Part shown: piece after piece, positions 13,397 through 13,633 of the stretch | Position numbering within the stretch: position 1 is the first letter of the stretch | How the letters are laid out: every line of letters starts with the position of its first letter | Assembly (NCBI GenBank): GCA_020025675.1 | Contig: JAHHRS010000051.1 | Coordinates: 1 to 13,633, forward strand | Origin: Oscillospiraceae bacterium | Lineage (GTDB): Bacteria > Bacillota > Clostridia > Oscillospirales > Oscillospiraceae | Reading direction: 5' to 3' | DNA length: 13,633 bases | Made by a program: the position numbers and the translations under genes | Notes under the pieces: generated by a model | What the model was told of the DNA's origin: nothing | Databases searched by the model: none | What the model saw: the letters and a program-made list of their open reading frames with translations, nothing else

Positions 13397-13633
13397 GTGT
13401 TGAGAGAACAGGTTTTTAATTTTTCGGCAGGCCCTTCTATCATGCCTGAGAGCGCTCTTTTAAGAGCACAGAAGGAGCTTTTGAATTATGGTTCAACTGG
13501 AGTTTCTGTTATGGAGATGAGCCACAGAACTCCCATGTTTGATGAAATATTGCAGGGCACTAAACAAAAACTCCGTGATATTCTGGCAATTCCGGAAAAG
13601 TATGAAATCCTGCTTATTCAGGGCGGTGCAACA
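13397..13633 (+). CDS. serC: Phosphoserine aminotransferase, 5' part (cut by window end)
   Basis: The first 79 codons of a PLP-dependent aminotransferase that makes 3-phosphoserine from 3-phosphohydroxypyruvate with glutamate as donor, the second step of serine synthesis. The N-terminal signature is clear: VFNFSAGPSIMPE (residues 6-18), then ELLNYGSTGVSVMEMSHR (27-44), RDILAIPEKYEILLIQGGA (60-78), matching SerC's 'FNFsAGPa.lP', 'G.SvmE.SHR' and 'YevlflqGGA'. The start is GTG at 13397, preceded by GGAGATGAT, which pairs with the anti-Shine-Dalgarno with one mismatch; a TTG directly follows and is the less well-spaced alternative. The PLP Lys and the rest of the gene lie beyond the window. SerA is often next to serC in Clostridia, but that cannot be seen here. 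Confidence 0.93.
   Translation, partial: MLREQVFNFSAGPSIMPESALLRAQKELLNYGSTGVSVMEMSHRTPMFDEILQGTKQKLRDILAIPEKYEILLIQGGAT

Noticed and set aside
1..13633. CRISPR arrays, tRNA/rRNA genes, insertion sequences, toxin-antitoxin or defence genes
   Set aside because: No regularly spaced repeats, cloverleaf or rRNA motifs, transposase motifs or recognisable defence domains were seen by eye on either strand.

Overview
The window looks like a chromosomal segment of an anaerobic Firmicute, most likely a gut-type Clostridia member (Oscillospiraceae- or Lachnospiraceae-like). The evidence is a 2-hydroxyacyl-CoA dehydratase pair (typical of amino-acid-fermenting anaerobes), strong GGAGG-type ribosome binding sites, sigma-A promoters often with an extended TG -10, an mgtE gene behind a riboswitch-like attenuator, short intrinsic terminators and the short (425 aa) Firmicute Pgi. 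Nothing points to a phage, plasmid, insertion sequence, CRISPR array, tRNA or rRNA.

Layout. (1) Positions 1-97 hold a nested inverted repeat and a + strand terminator for something left of the window. (2) 166-3165, minus strand: an operon of two 2-hydroxyacyl-CoA dehydratase-family subunits and a 61-residue single-span membrane protein, read from a promoter near 3240-3267. (3) 3529-4172, plus: a 139-residue orphan P-loop protein and a strong terminator. (4) 4377-6414, plus: a stand-alone FakA/DAK-type middle domain (82 aa), then a promoter, an M-box-like leader with its own terminator, and mgtE (Mg2+ channel). (5) 6446-6621: a start-less coding remnant and a bidirectional terminator. (6) 6657-9184, minus: dacF-type D,D-carboxypeptidase followed by pgi, which has its own promoter. 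(7) 9185-9556: a 372-base divergent spacer with a cluster of DnaA-box-like nonamers. (8) 9557-10876, plus: an AI-2E family transporter, overlapping tail to tail with a minus-strand cysteine desulfurase (10867-11994). (9) 12033-13319, plus: mtaB, divergent from the desulfurase across only 38 bases. (10) 13397-13633: the 5' part of serC, cut by the window end.

How it works together. Most genes are unlinked housekeeping functions in short transcription units. Three places show real coupling. The dehydratase pair and small membrane protein form one tight operon, with no activator (HgdC-type) gene or CoA-transferase in the window. mgtE sits behind a leader with the architecture of a magnesium-sensing attenuator. 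The desulfurase (sulfur supply) and MtaB (a sulfur-inserting tRNA-modifying radical SAM enzyme) are divergent, with promoters that appear to lie inside each other's coding sequence, so their 5' transcript ends should overlap antisense.

I do not see a clearly new multi-gene system. The best candidates for a second look are the divergent M-box-like leader, the interlocked desulfurase/mtaB promoters, the minus-strand terminator inside the transporter gene, the free-standing FakA-like domain, the DnaA-box-like cluster and the orphan P-loop protein with its structured 3' region.
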